This document shows positions 1 to 11,600 of a stretch of 64,000 nt of DNA, piece after piece. Made by a program: the position numbers and the translations under genes. The stretch lies in the NCBI RefSeq assembly GCF_031877795.1, contig NC_133935.1:73860303-73924302 (forward strand). Reading direction: 5' to 3'. Each line of letters starts with the position of its first letter. Position 1 is the stretch's first letter. The notes beneath the pieces are model-generated. The model saw only the letters and a program-made list of their open reading frames with translations. It searched no databases and was not told the DNA's origin. The stretch comes from Strix aluco (Eukaryota; Chordata; Aves; Strigiformes; Strigidae).

Positions 1-231
1 CCACCCCACACAGCTGGGCTCACCCCGAGCCCGGCCTCCCCTGGCCTCTGACTTTGGGCTGAAGAGCCCCAGCGTGAGGCAACTGTGGGTGGGGCCAGCC
101 CCAGTGAGGGGTAAGTGGGTGTGGCAGGGAGGAGCTCTGTGGCCGGCCATGTAAGGAGGTGCCTGGCCAGTGCTGCAGCTATGGGCAGATTGTGGTGTGG
201 GCTCTTGCTGGCTGTTCTGGTGTTGCCTGGG
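1..231 (+). other. 5' flank or 5' UTR of SYPL1
   Basis: GC-richer sequence upstream of the SYPL1 start. A donor-like GTAAGT sits at 109-114, so a non-coding first exon could end near 108. No convincing acceptor with a pyrimidine tract precedes the ATG at 232. The reading frame stays open upstream through an in-frame ATG at 181, so an N-terminal extension of 17 residues is possible. I prefer 232 because the peptide that starts there matches the usual short SYPL1 N-terminus in length. The true promoter and CpG island are probably left of the window. Confidence 0.4.
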
Positions 232-300
232 ATGGCTGGCTTAAGGATAGATTTTGGTTTGCTCCTGGAGCCTTTGGGCTTCATTAAGGTCCTTGAGTGG
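232..300 (+). CDS. SYPL1: SYPL1 coding exon 1
   Basis: Encodes residues 1-23, ending in LGFIKVLEW, the cytoplasmic N-terminus and start of TM1. The donor GTGAGT follows the TGG codon at 298-300, phase 0. The 5' limit of the exon is not fixed. Confidence 0.85.
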
Positions 301-3300
301 GTGAGTGGGGCTTGGGAGGAATGGGGGAAGCCTCATTCTCCTTGTGGGGCTGTTTCTTCTACTTTTCTAGGCTTGGCTTTACTCCTGTACCTTAGTTGGC
401 TGGGCCCGGAGAGGTGTGTGCTAATGAGCTGCCTGCTCCCTGCCTCATGCCACTGGTGATGGATGTTCAGCACAAAGGCTGCCCTTCAGTCAAGTCTTCT
501 GACTGGGAGGGAAGAAAACAGTTCTGTATATAGATAAAATATATGTGTTAATTACAAGTTTGTCATAGTAACTTGTGCTGCTGTGTGTTCTGATCATTGG
601 GGGTTTAGGGGTTTGCTAGTGTACAAAGGGAAAATGAGCTACTTAGTGAAGCTGATGTGCAATACTCTGAGCATGTATCTTCTAGCTACCCTAAACTACA
701 GTTGTGGATGTCAGACTCCCAAAAAAACTTCCCTTACTGACTGCAAGAGGTACTGTGCTGTCTTTTAGCATTAAAAACAAAAAAACACCCCACAAAAACT
801 AAAAAACTTTTGCTGTAGAGCTAGGAAAAATATAAACAAAAAGAACTTTCAAATGGGCTTTCATTAGTGGTGTTGCTCATGGTTTTGGATAGTAGAAACT
901 CAGCATTTTCATTACCTCTTGACAACATGTCATACTTTACCACTGCTAACTTTTGTCCCTATTTCTTGCCTTCATTAGCTGTTTCAGCTAAATGTTGAGT
1001 TTATTTCCTTTGAGCTCTAGAGGTCTGTACTAATATGTCTATGTATCAATTCCTGTAGATTTTTTCCATCTTTGCTTTTGCTACATGTGGAGGCTTTCAA
1101 GGTGAAACTACCCTTCTAGTTTCCTGCAAAGATGTGGTAAACAGAACAGTTACAGCTGCTTTTGCTTATCCATTCAGGTGAGTATTAGCTCTTTGGTGGT
1201 CCCTCATACCTAATTATTTATTATTTCCTTTTTTTTCCCCATCTGTCTCCCTGTGAATATGTACTTACTATGTACATCTGAATGAACAGACTCTGGCTTG
1301 CTCCATAGTAGGAATAAATAAATAAATATTTAGTTGTAATAGTTCAAAGCATTGTGGCTGTCAGTGCCCTATCAAAGAAGTAGATAGAAATGGTAATAGG
1401 CTGTATTACTGCTTTGTAGCTCTCTACCTTAAGCTCTGTTTTACCAGTGCATGAATTCTACAGAAGGTAATTAATAAGCAAAACACTACAATTTCTTTTA
1501 ACAGCTTATTTCTTCATCAATTTGTAGTTGCTTTGGAGGACCAGATAAGATTATTTTGGATGTGCCATTATATTTTTGTTTAAAGACTGAGTGGAAAATA
1601 CTTACTTTTCAGTTTATTCCACTATGATCTTGGTGAGTGTGTTGGGTATATAAAAAAACTAAATAGTCCACTGTTGTTGCAGTCCTCTTGTGGAGACAAG
1701 CTCCTTTCCTGGAGCTCAAGGAGGAAGACTTCCTCCTTGTTCTTACAGCTACATAGTTACAAGTGCGGAGTTGGTGTGCCATATGTATTCGATAAGCATA
1801 GCTGTAAGTACAGAGGCCAGCTAGTAAAAACTACTGCAGAAGTATAGAATTTGGTCACAAAACCCAGCATTTTAATAGCACTTGGAGGGGAGAGTGAGAA
1901 TCTGAAATGATTCTGTGCTGGTAACTGAGTTGGTGCTACTAGCCACACAGGTTTTATTGAACTTCCTGTGCTTGCATTTTCTTGCAGCTGAATGCAACTA
2001 GGTGCCTTTTAAGTCCTGGTTCCCTTGTTTAATGTTGTTAAGTCTGCTTGCAAATCAGGGTTTCTTTCTTCAATCGCTCTAATGATAAGATTAAGATTCT
2101 TCTCCTGAAGTTGCTGTTGCATATCTCAATCTAGGATGGAGAACAATGTTCAGATATCTTGACAAATCTTTGTTTCATATAATTGATAAATTATACAAAT
2201 ATAAATTGTCTTTTAGAGTAGACTTAAGCAACTAGAATGATGAAGCACTGTTGTGAAGCATGACTGTATGAAGTTTCCACTGTATAGCAAACTAACTACA
2301 TGAAGGATACAATCTTTACAGGCTGAATACTGTTGTATTTAGTGCACCGGATCCAAAACACTGTGGTGGTACTTGGACTGAGATCTATCTCGTGGGCAAT
2401 TTCTCCTCTTCTGCACAGTTCTTTGTTACGCTTGCAGTGTTGGTATTCCTCTACTGCATTGCTGCCCTCGTGGTATATATTGGATATAAGCATGTGTACC
2501 GGCAAAATAACAAGTTTCCACTAACTGTAAGTAATACTAAGATATTTTAATGTTTTGCCTTTTGAGACCACAAAGAGATGAGAAATACTACTAATACAAG
2601 AATATCTGAATAACTTATGAATATTCAGTAGTTCCAAAAATTAGATGGAGCGTAAACACAAGTATCTCAGACTAGTCACTACAGCACTCAAGCAGAAAAG
2701 GGACCCAAAGCCCTTGAACATCCATGGCATCATATCTGATGCAGTTATTGAAGCAGAATGGAATGAAGTTCCACCTTCTCAAGTGCACAGTGTCTCCACC
2801 ACAACTTTTCTTTTGTATCATGTATTTGAATATACAGTTGTTCCAGAGTTAGAACCTCCTCTGTTAGTCCCTGGGAATTTTCCCTGTGTAGAGCACCGGC
2901 TGTGCAGATGCAATTGGCAGAGAGGAAATAGTTATCTTGTGAATTTTAGTCACCTTGAATACCAAAGCCCTGATCCTCAGAATCCCCACTGTACTGTAAA
3001 TTTTTATAACATAGGTGCTAGGCATTTGATTTTTAGAAACTGATTTCTTACAAAGGATAAAACTGCTTGTGCTTGATAGATGCAGAAGGCATACAGTTTT
3101 GTAGCTGATTATCAACATGGAATATAACTTGTGTTGTAATTAAAGCACTGTTAATGGCTAAATTTGTCTGTGATCATTAGCACTGGTGCCGTTCTTTTGG
3201 TGATATAATTGATACTGTCTCTGCCTTGCTCTTATGTACATTCATGTAATTTTTTTTTTAACCTAGTAACAACTACTTCTCTTGTGTAGGATTTGGCTAT

Positions 3301-4486
3301 CACTGTCATAACAGCCTTTCTATGGCTGGTCAGTACTTTTGCTTGGGCAAAAGCACTTGCTGACATCAAAATGTCCACAGGGGCCAGCATTATTCCAGGA
3401 ATTGAATCTTGCAAAGCACCAGGAACAACTTGTCGTTTTGCTTCTGTAACCAGCATGGGAACTCTGAATGTGTCTGTGGTATGTATGCCTTCTGCCATAC
3501 GGGTACAATAAATGTGTTAGAAAATAGCCAATGGCACCTGAGAGGCCTGTTCTACTGATTGCACGTGTTGCTTTATGCATTAAGATTGCTTTATGGGTCA
3601 TTAGTTGCTCAAGCATATTAATACTGCGGTAAAACACTAACCATTTTTTTTCTTCAAAAGTAAACTTGTTTCTTCAAAGAAATGAAGAGAAATAACTTGT
3701 AGGATTTGTCTCTAGAGCTGCTAGATGTAGTATTTCCAGACACGTTTGAGTCTCTGTATTATTTCTGTCTGTAACTGAGAGCACCTTAAAACATGTTACC
3801 GAGCCACCCAAGTGGTTCATTGGCTGATACAAGTAAGGAGGAAACACTATGCTTCCTGCTTCATGTTTTGGTGCTGAACCTAGCTTTTTAATCAATTGTG
3901 ATTAAACAATTTCTACGTATCAAATAGAGGTCCCTTGTAATACAATGGTATAAAGCTCATGTTCATAGAAAGAACACTTCACAGCAGGGCAAATGAGCCT
4001 TATTGTATGATCTTCCTAGTGAATTCTGCTTTTCAAAATTCTGGCAGTTATTCATTGGCCCAGTAGTAATTAACCATGTGCCCTAGATGTGCATATGCAG
4101 AGGTGCTGAGTGACGGAAAAGAATTTATCTAATTCCCATGCAAAGGACAGAATAAATTGACTATCTGATTTCCAAAAAGTCAGTAGAAATAGCTTGTAAT
4201 ATTCTAAAGCATGTGGAAATGTCTTGTCCAAATCAAAGGGGTGCCAAAAATAGCAGTTGTTTCTGGCTTGCCTTGGAGTTGTATTCTGGGTTTTGGTGGT
4301 TTTGGGGTTTTTTTAAACACCCTTAATGTCACCTTTTTTTGTCTTAACCTACAGGTGTTTGGCTTGCTTAATATGATTTTATGGGGAGGAAATGTTTGGT
4401 TTGTATACAAGGACGCCAACCTGCACAACAAATCAAATGGAATTTCTCAAAATCCAGGAACATATTCAACTCAAAGAGGAATATAA
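232..4486 (+). CDS. SYPL1: Synaptophysin-like protein 1 (pantophysin), whole coding span, 5 exons
   Basis: SYPL1 is a ubiquitously expressed relative of synaptophysin, a four-pass MARVEL-domain protein of small transport vesicles. Joined coding exons are 232-300, 1059-1177, 2322-2526, 3290-3478 and 4355-4486, totalling 714 nt and 237 residues. What I see: the family block EPLGFIKVLEW at residues 13-23; TM1 with FAFATCGGF; a first lumenal loop with an NRT sequon and two cysteines; TM2 near 95-118; TM3 near 132-153 with FLWLVSTFAWAKAL; a second loop with SCKAPGTTC; and TM4 near 185-211 with NMILWGGNVWFVYK. The tail is short and ends in RGI, with none of the long Tyr/Gly-rich repeats of synaptophysin. 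All phases match. The start at 232 has G at -3 and +4; an in-frame ATG at 181 is an alternative. The gene faces CDHR3 tail to tail. Confidence 0.95.
1059..1177 (+). CDS. SYPL1: SYPL1 coding exon 2
   Basis: 119 nt, entered in phase 0 and left in phase 2. The acceptor ends in TGTAG and the donor is GTGAGT. It encodes IFSIFAFATCGGF (TM1) and the start of the first lumenal loop with a cysteine and an NRT glycosylation sequon. Confidence 0.95.
2322..2526 (+). CDS. SYPL1: SYPL1 coding exon 3
   Basis: 205 nt, phase 2 to phase 0. Acceptor TTTACAG, donor GTAAGT. It encodes the rest of loop 1, including KHCGGTW whose cysteine should pair in the lumenal loop, the NFSSSAQF block and TM2 (VFLYCIAALVVYIGY), then a basic cytoplasmic turn. 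Confidence 0.95.
3290..3478 (+). CDS. SYPL1: SYPL1 coding exon 4
   Basis: 189 nt, phase 0 at both ends. Acceptor GTGTAG, donor GTATGT. It encodes TM3 (FLWLVSTFAWAKALADIK), loop 2 with two cysteines, and the SVTSMGTLNVSV start of TM4. Confidence 0.95.
4355..4486 (+). CDS. SYPL1: SYPL1 coding exon 5 with stop
   Basis: Acceptor CTACAG after a T-rich tract. It encodes the end of TM4 (FGLLNMILWGGNVWFVYKD) and a 24-residue Asn/Ser-rich cytoplasmic tail. The TAA stop is at 4484-4486. Confidence 0.95.
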   Translation: MFGLLNMILWGGNVWFVYKDANLHNKSNGISQNPGTYSTQRGI

Positions 4487-5417
4487 AAACAAGATGATAC
4501 TTTGAAGTGCTTCAGCTTTTATATCATGCTGCCAAGAGCACAGAGCCATTAGGATTTATTTTAGTAATAACTGGTAATACTTTGTAAAAACTTCTGTTCT
4601 GTACTATGGTTTGACATAAGGTCTTGGATACTCTAATTGAAGTGTTTATTATCTTGAAATACATTATGCCTTTCAAAATCATGCAGTGCTTTACAGTTTT
4701 TTGAAGAGCAAAATGTTGAGGTTATCTGGATGCTGACCCCTTCAGGTTCTTAAATAGCCTCATAGGAGGGATAGGTGAGAAGCAACTGTATCTGGGTAAT
4801 TACTGCAACTTCTTTAGTCTAACAAGCCTTGACTGAACAATTAAATAAAAATGCAGATAGGGAATGTGAAAACGCAGTTCAGCTTCTTCCTATCACTGAT
4901 ACCTTGCAAAAGCCATCTGAGCAAATCTCATAGCTCTGTCAGAGTTGCAGCCATCACATGTTAGTTTCCAGATACTCCATTCGGATTACTGCATCAAATC
5001 TGTGGACAGGCCTGTCTCGAAGGACATTACTTCTGTGTTTAACATGTTGTTACTATTTAATGGCTCAGGACAATCTCTGAACAAGAAGATAGCTTGTAAT
5101 TTCACTATAAAGTCATTTAACAAGGATGAGAGAGTGTGTACATGTGCAATAGATGATTTAAACACTTAAAAAAAAAAAAGTATGGCCCAAAACTCTTACA
5201 AATACTGTAGAAATCAAAGCTGATATATTCTAACTACTAGTGTCTGGGCTTCTATGAAATCTTTGAGGTGCATGAACAATGCTTCTGTATGAAAGGACAT
5301 AACTGGAGATGTCTGAATATGACTAAGTCTTCATTGATGCTGTTCAGCTTATTCATTGGGAGCAGTGTTTGGTTCTTCTCATGTGGACTTCTTAATAAAT
5401 ATGGTTGGCTATGAATT
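4487..5417 (+). other. SYPL1: SYPL1 3' UTR and polyadenylation region
   Basis: AT-rich sequence after the stop. Two AATAAA signals are present, at 4844-4849 and 5394-5399. The second is followed about 30 nt later by a run of T typical of the downstream element, so the main cleavage site is probably near 5415. Use of the first signal would give a shorter 3' UTR. Confidence 0.65.
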
Positions 5418-5838
5418 GCTCAAAAATGTTTTTTTTGACAAATCCAGTAAGTGGTTGTTCGGGAGTTTTTTATTTAAACCGTTTAGGATGAAAATGAACA
5501 TAATAGTGTGCATATAACACAAATCCTAATTATTCAGTGTCCCAGAGCTACTGACTTATAGTAAACTTCCAGTCCAAAAAGCATAATGAAGTGTGACTGT
5601 GCTGAAAGAATATGCCTTGTGTCCTTATTGCTGTAACAGTGATGCAAATGTATTGACTTTGTAGCTAATGGACATGACTCTAGCTATTGCTGACCTTGCT
5701 AGCTGAATGAGTTATCTGTGCTACAGCAGGGTTTTTACAGTGATGTGTTGATTTATTTTTTTTTTTGCAGAGAGGACTGTCTATCACTCCTGCAGACTAA
5801 AGCTGGTTGGTGCTGCCCAGTACTTCTTTCTGTCAGCT

Positions 5839-5873
5839 GGGGGCGGGGGGGGGGGGGGGGGAGGGGAGGGGCG
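5839..5873 (+). repeat. Poly-G / G-rich tract
   Basis: A run of 17 G at 5845-5861, flanked by shorter G runs interrupted by C or A. It lies about 0.45 kb past the probable SYPL1 poly(A) site. Such a tract can form a G-quadruplex and is prone to length error in sequencing. Confidence 0.9.
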
Positions 5874-8594
5874 AAGGTTTATTACTTATAACTGTTCAAA
5901 ATTTATTCTGAAGTTCCCTTTGGAAGAGGTAAGGAGTGCAATGTTCAGCTGCCCTTTTCTAAAAGCATGCTTTTCTGTTTCTTCCCTGTTCCAGGATAAG
6001 GGGTTTGATAGTAATGAATCTTCTATGGTTTCCTGCTTAACAATACTAGCTGTGTTACTGCAACAAGAAAAACAGGCTTGCCTTTCCTCAGTGGTCACTC
6101 AAGTACCAAGTATTATCCCACCTTACAAAGGCCTTTGTCTTGAAGGAAGCTGAGAGAAAAGCAGTACTTGGTTCTAATTCTTGCAGCAAAAGTATGGCTC
6201 TCAAAATCATAATGTAGCCTTCCCAGAACCTTCCCTCTGTATCTTGGACCTTCTGCAACCCAAGAGGCAATTATGTAGGAGAAGATTGGGGCAGAGGGTT
6301 TAGGAAGGATGATATCATTCTTGTATTCAGAAGTTGGATATGAAACCAGTTACTTCTATTATGGGTTTGTTGGGGGTTTTTTTGATAGCAACACTGGGCT
6401 ATGATCTAAAGGGCTGATGAAACTGCCAAATGGTTTTGATAATTAAGTGGGTTTTAGCTTCACACTCAGAGGTCTTTAAGCAAATTGGTGTTAATGCAGT
6501 GACTGATCCAGCTCTCTCCACATCCTTGCTTGGGTATATTTTATATGACAGGGCATGTGCATTCTGCTAGTAGTTCCATGCTCTTTGCACTTCCTTTACC
6601 ATCAGAAAATTAATTATGGCTGGGTAGTCTTCTGTCACTTCAGCAGTCTGAACTGGGTCTTGAAGCTTCACTGGAAGTATTGATAATAAAAAGATAAGTG
6701 TCATCTCTTCTTTTTTCTCTACTATTAAGCCTGATCCAGCAGAGTTGCACTGAGCTATATAGTACGACTCTTGTGGAAAGGCTGTGCATATAGCAATTAC
6801 AATGCTTTGGTGTTAGCTAACACAGAATACAAACCTTTTATTGAGATTAAAGTACTGAGTCAGATAGTTGATTATAAATATAAGGAGGTGTTATTTTGAA
6901 GTGCTCTTGCATTAGATGTTCCCCTGCCTCTCAAGAACCCCTGCTGATGATGACTTTGTGGTATCCTTTCTGACCTCTTCATTTGCATCAGTTCCGTGTT
7001 CCAAATACTAACTTTAAACCTTAAATCCTCATTTCTCCTTGAAGTGAGTTCATTTATTACCTAACACTGCTCTGAACTGACAGTTGTCACAGATGGCTTG
7101 TTTTGTAATGTTATATCTATATCGCTATGAATAGTTGAGAAGAGAGGGATAGAGAAGAGTTGGGGAAAGAAAATTACTTTGTTGCTGCACATGGGACTTT
7201 TTTTTTCTTTTGGCAAGTCAAACCTATTGGACCTTCTCTGTGGCTCTCTTCCTAACAGAATTATAGACACCTGAGATAAAAAGCTCTGTGCAATTTCATA
7301 ACGGTGAGCTATGATAGGATCACAGGTACAAGGTTACCACAAAGATCAATATTTAGATGTTTTGGTAATTCCATTACTATAATTTAAATTTCAAAGCTAG
7401 ACCTGAAGCAAATTAGTATTTGTTACCTGATCAAAGTTAGCACTGCTTTGAGCAAGAGGTTGAACCAAGTTGGGGTTTTTTTGAGGCCTCTTCTTTGTAA
7501 TGTTCTTTTTTCGAACACCTGATGGGCCACTGTTTGCTCCTTCTTTTTTTATCTTTTAGCCAGAGGCTTCCTATTTGCAACATTGTGCATGCTTATTTAA
7601 AATATGTATTTCATCCTAAAATCTAAAACTTCTAAAAATTTTCATATTGCCTAAGGAAAAAGCCCTGCTAATTATAGATTAATTAAGGTTTTCAATCTCA
7701 TAATTCTTTGGGATTTAAGGTTACACATCATATGGGTAAAACTTTTTTTTATTAACCTTTATTATTCTTTCTAACAAAACTATGTTCCTGTCTATTTAGT
7801 ATGTGCTTATCTACCAACTGAAGCTCCAGTTCTACAACAAACTGACTTTGTCACAAATTGTTATAAAATGGTAATTGTGTGCATTTTTGCACACATGGGA
7901 GCAGGAACAGATTAGATCAGTATATGCCTTGCTGATGGCTAAGGTCTAGCCAACAACTGAAACAAAGCTGGAAGGCTTAGTACACTATGCTTGATTGTTT
8001 AAAAAAAAACTTAAATTTAATATGCATTCAATAAAGAGACATTCCTGTTTTCCATAGGGCTGAAACCTTCTCTTACATTTTTTGTAGATAAAACAAGTGC
8101 CTCCAGTCCCCAGAGTGCTTTCCTTAGAAGACAGGGAGACCAAAATGGCAGGCAGGACTATAGCTGGTAAAATATAGATCAAGAGATACGTGGTTATGTT
8201 TTGTAGAAATTCAAGCAGCGTGTGTGTGTGTTAACATTTAGCTGTGTAGAAGCATCCTGGCCCTGCAGGCAAAGGTGAATGTGATGTGTAGTCCACAGCA
8301 AGCAAGATTTTTAAAAAGGAAGAATAACCACATGTCCCCTTCTGGCTCATTAGGATAAGACTTGTTTTCCTTCACAAGGGGGAGGGACTGAAGCAGAATT
8401 CTGCTGGCTTTGATGTCTGCTAGAGTCCTGTAGCTGAGATGAAATGGAAAGCATCATGCAGCAGGAGCAAGCAGCTGCTCTCATCTACCCTGGACACCCA
8501 CAAAGGGCTGAGCAGCCTTTGCCTTTGAGTTGACATCACATTCATGCTGGCAGCACCAAAATACTCAGTGTCTTATTTACTCATGAGAGTGGAG

Positions 8595-8610
8595 AAAAAA
8601 AAAAAAAAAA
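8595..8610 (+). repeat. Poly-A tract
   Basis: Sixteen A, followed by a second A-rich run. No retrogene body was recognised just upstream, so I treat it as a simple homopolymer. Confidence 0.8.
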
Positions 8611-11600
8611 GACCAAAAAAAGAAGACTCTGACTGATTTACCAGCTTTATCTTGACTGCACAAGAATCACCATTGCTATCAGGAGATACAGCCTGCTTGA
8701 TCCCTCTGTACTGAGGGAACAAAGGACCTGGAAATCTGCCAGATCTCTACAGGTAAGGTATCCTCAGCTGGCAGCAATCTCTCTTGCAGCCATCAGTGGA
8801 GCAAGCTCATAAAAATCCTTTCACGCGGCATGAATCCTTCTGGTAGCAGGCTATAGTTACGCAGCTCTAGCAAGTAAAATGAAGTATGATACCTGGTGCA
8901 ATGCTATAGAGGGACTGTGATCATAAACCTATGACAGGAAGAAATGCTGGATGGTGGCAGTGAAGGAAAAGGAAGCTGAGGGGTCAATATGCGATGGCAA
9001 TAGGGAACTCCATGGCAGAGAATAAAAGCCATTAGCACTTAAGGAACCGAGTATTTTGTGGTTTAGGGTGCTGTGACCAGTGATCTGAGGGTTAGGCCTC
9101 TGTGACGATGCTGAGAATGGTACATACTGTGTATGCTAACTCCCAGGAGAGTCCCTGCCATGGGAGCTGGCATGGTGTCGGTGGTGGCTGAAAGCTTTGC
9201 CAGCAACCTGGAGGAAAAGCCATAGGAACTCAAGCCTCAGAAAGATCTGACAATGTCAAATCCCCCGTAGCCGGTGCACATGGTGCTGAATGGAGTCACT
9301 CAGGGATCTGTATCGCTATGGCCACTATCACCCCAGCAAGCAAACCCATCTCAAACACAGGCTGGACTTAAGACACTGAAATGCCAGCTGACTGACCAGC
9401 AGTATTAGTAGCTTTTATTGTACTAGAGCTAGACACTATTTTGTGGTGTGCAGTGAATTCATCAGGACTCTGACTCTGCTTGCACGCCACCTATTGCTAG
9501 CAGTGGAAGCTGTAGGTGTGTAGCTCTCGCTGAGGGCAAGAAAGATGATGGGTGCTGCCTTGATGTGAAGAGCTGTAAGACTGTGGGTTCATCACCTGAT
9601 CAAGGACACAGGGTAGCTGCAGTCATTTCATTTTTCCCTATCCCCTAGAACTGAGCAGCCTGTAAAGCTGGGGAACTTGGCCATGCTGTGCTGCACCATG
9701 CTGGTTTGGCTGCCTGCCCTGCTGCAAATTCCTGGGGAGCTGGTAGGGTATCTCTCTCTTGGAAGCTGTCTTAAGATAGTCCCTGATGCTTCCACAAATG
9801 CCTGACTCTCGAACAAGTCATGACTGCACATCAGACATCCTGGATAATCTACTTTTATTCTTGTGGCAGTATTTAGAATATGTTCATTCCTAGCAGATTT
9901 GCTGTATAGCCTAAAGCAAAGTTGTGGTCACAAAGTCAGAAGCCAGTTTTTGCTGCTTAGTCACCTTTAAATAATAACCTGAATAATGAATATATTCAAA
10001 AGAATGCTACAGGGCAGGAGTGCATCCTCCCCACTTAAATACTAGCAAATGAGGCAGTTTCTTTCAAGGTTAAGATCAAGTCCATGTATGCTAGCAACAG
10101 CTGTTCAGAGTTGTATCTTAGAGCCTGACTCAAATATGGAATTCCCTTTCCTTCTGGCATGTCAAGTGAATCCAGGTGTGCCCTCAATGACACTGCCCTT
10201 CTACAGACACTCAGTACTTAGAGCAGGGGTAAATGAAATGAAAATTTCAGACTTGTGTTTTTAGAAGCTTTCCTTATACTTTTTAGTTGAAACTTCCAAA
10301 AACTTGCCTGTGCTCTGTAGCACTTGTCTGGATGTTTCATTCTTCATCCTGAGTCAGGAAGGCAGTAATATAGGGCTGGATTGTGCCAGCCTTAAAATTT
10401 GTGCCCATATGGACACAGTCAAAGGTTTTGCCCTTCACTTCAGGGCAAGCATTCTAGGGGCTAAAGAAATCTGTGCTAACCCTGACTGTGTTTTTCTTGC
10501 CTTTTTCTTTCCTTAAGAAAATCTGCCTCAGCCAGATTCTATTCTCTGCTATCCATGTATTCGGTTAATGTTTCACTATGGATCCTGCATGGTCAACACT
10601 GGTACTCTCCCCCTTTTTTTTCCTCCTGGACCAAACCCATAATACTCAGTAAGACTTCAAAGTATTTTTCTAGGTATCTAAGTAGGTTCCCTCTCGTTCT
10701 GCTACATCAGCACTTGTGAATAGTGTGGGTGTATTTGGGTAGCTGGTTCTCATAGTCCATCCCCTGTTCAAGAAACCAGATTGATTGCTGTTGCTGCCAG
10801 GAGAGCTGCAGGTACCTGTGCCCCATCCGCAATGGGTGGCTTGTACTTGCTATTACATCCTGCCAATATTTGAGCAATTCCTCATTTATTCATAAAACAC
10901 ACTCTGTCTTTTCTTGGCTTGTGGTTTAATTCTAGTGCTGCCAGCTGTACTTTCTCCTTACCTGTCTGTACAGCAATTTGACTCAATGCTGTCATCAGGG
11001 AGGCTGTATACTGATCCTTTACTCACAGTTTGAGTAAAACCTGGTCTTAGCACAAGGTCTAATCAATTTACCTATTTCATTTCAACTTAATTCAAAATCC
11101 AAAGTAGTTTCTAAAAGGACCACGCTCTAGTCCCCAGTTGTACTTGTTTTCTGTGGCCCAAAATCAGCAGCTATCTGTCCCAAATCCCCTGGGTTATTTC
11201 TTGTCTTGTAAAGCAGAAGTAGTTTTACCTGCTGCACTCCCCTGCCTTGGGATCATAATCTACCTGTTGTTATACATGCTGCTATTCCCAGCTCCCTTTT
11301 CTTTTTCCCATTTATATATATCACCTAAATCATCTTTCTCTGGTGACTTCAAATGTAATTCTCCACCACTTTCTGCAGATACAGCAGCTATTTTTAATTT
11401 TTGCATCCTGATCTGCTTTTGCAAGCATCTAATTTTAGCTTCATGTTTAATATGATCAGGTTCCCTTGGAGCTCTCCTTTGCTCTAGGGTGAATGGCTGC
11501 ACTGTGCATGTTAATCCTTCAGCTGGATTCTGCCACTTTCTGCTTCTGTGGCTTTTCTTTCCCTTTTTCTGAACTGAAAATACTGTATTTGACTATTACC

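Larger units (their letters stand above)
301..4354 (+). other. SYPL1: SYPL1 introns
   Basis: The four introns are 301-1058, 1178-2321, 2527-3289 and 3479-4354, all GT-AG. They are AT-rich and I recognise no repeat family in them. Intron 3 contains one open frame of 132 codons from an ATG at 2645, noted as a finding. Confidence 0.85.

Noticed and set aside
181..231. N-terminal extension of SYPL1 from an upstream in-frame ATG
   Set aside because: The extension is hydrophobic and would look like a signal peptide, unlike the cytoplasmic N-terminus of this family. Kept only as an alternative start.
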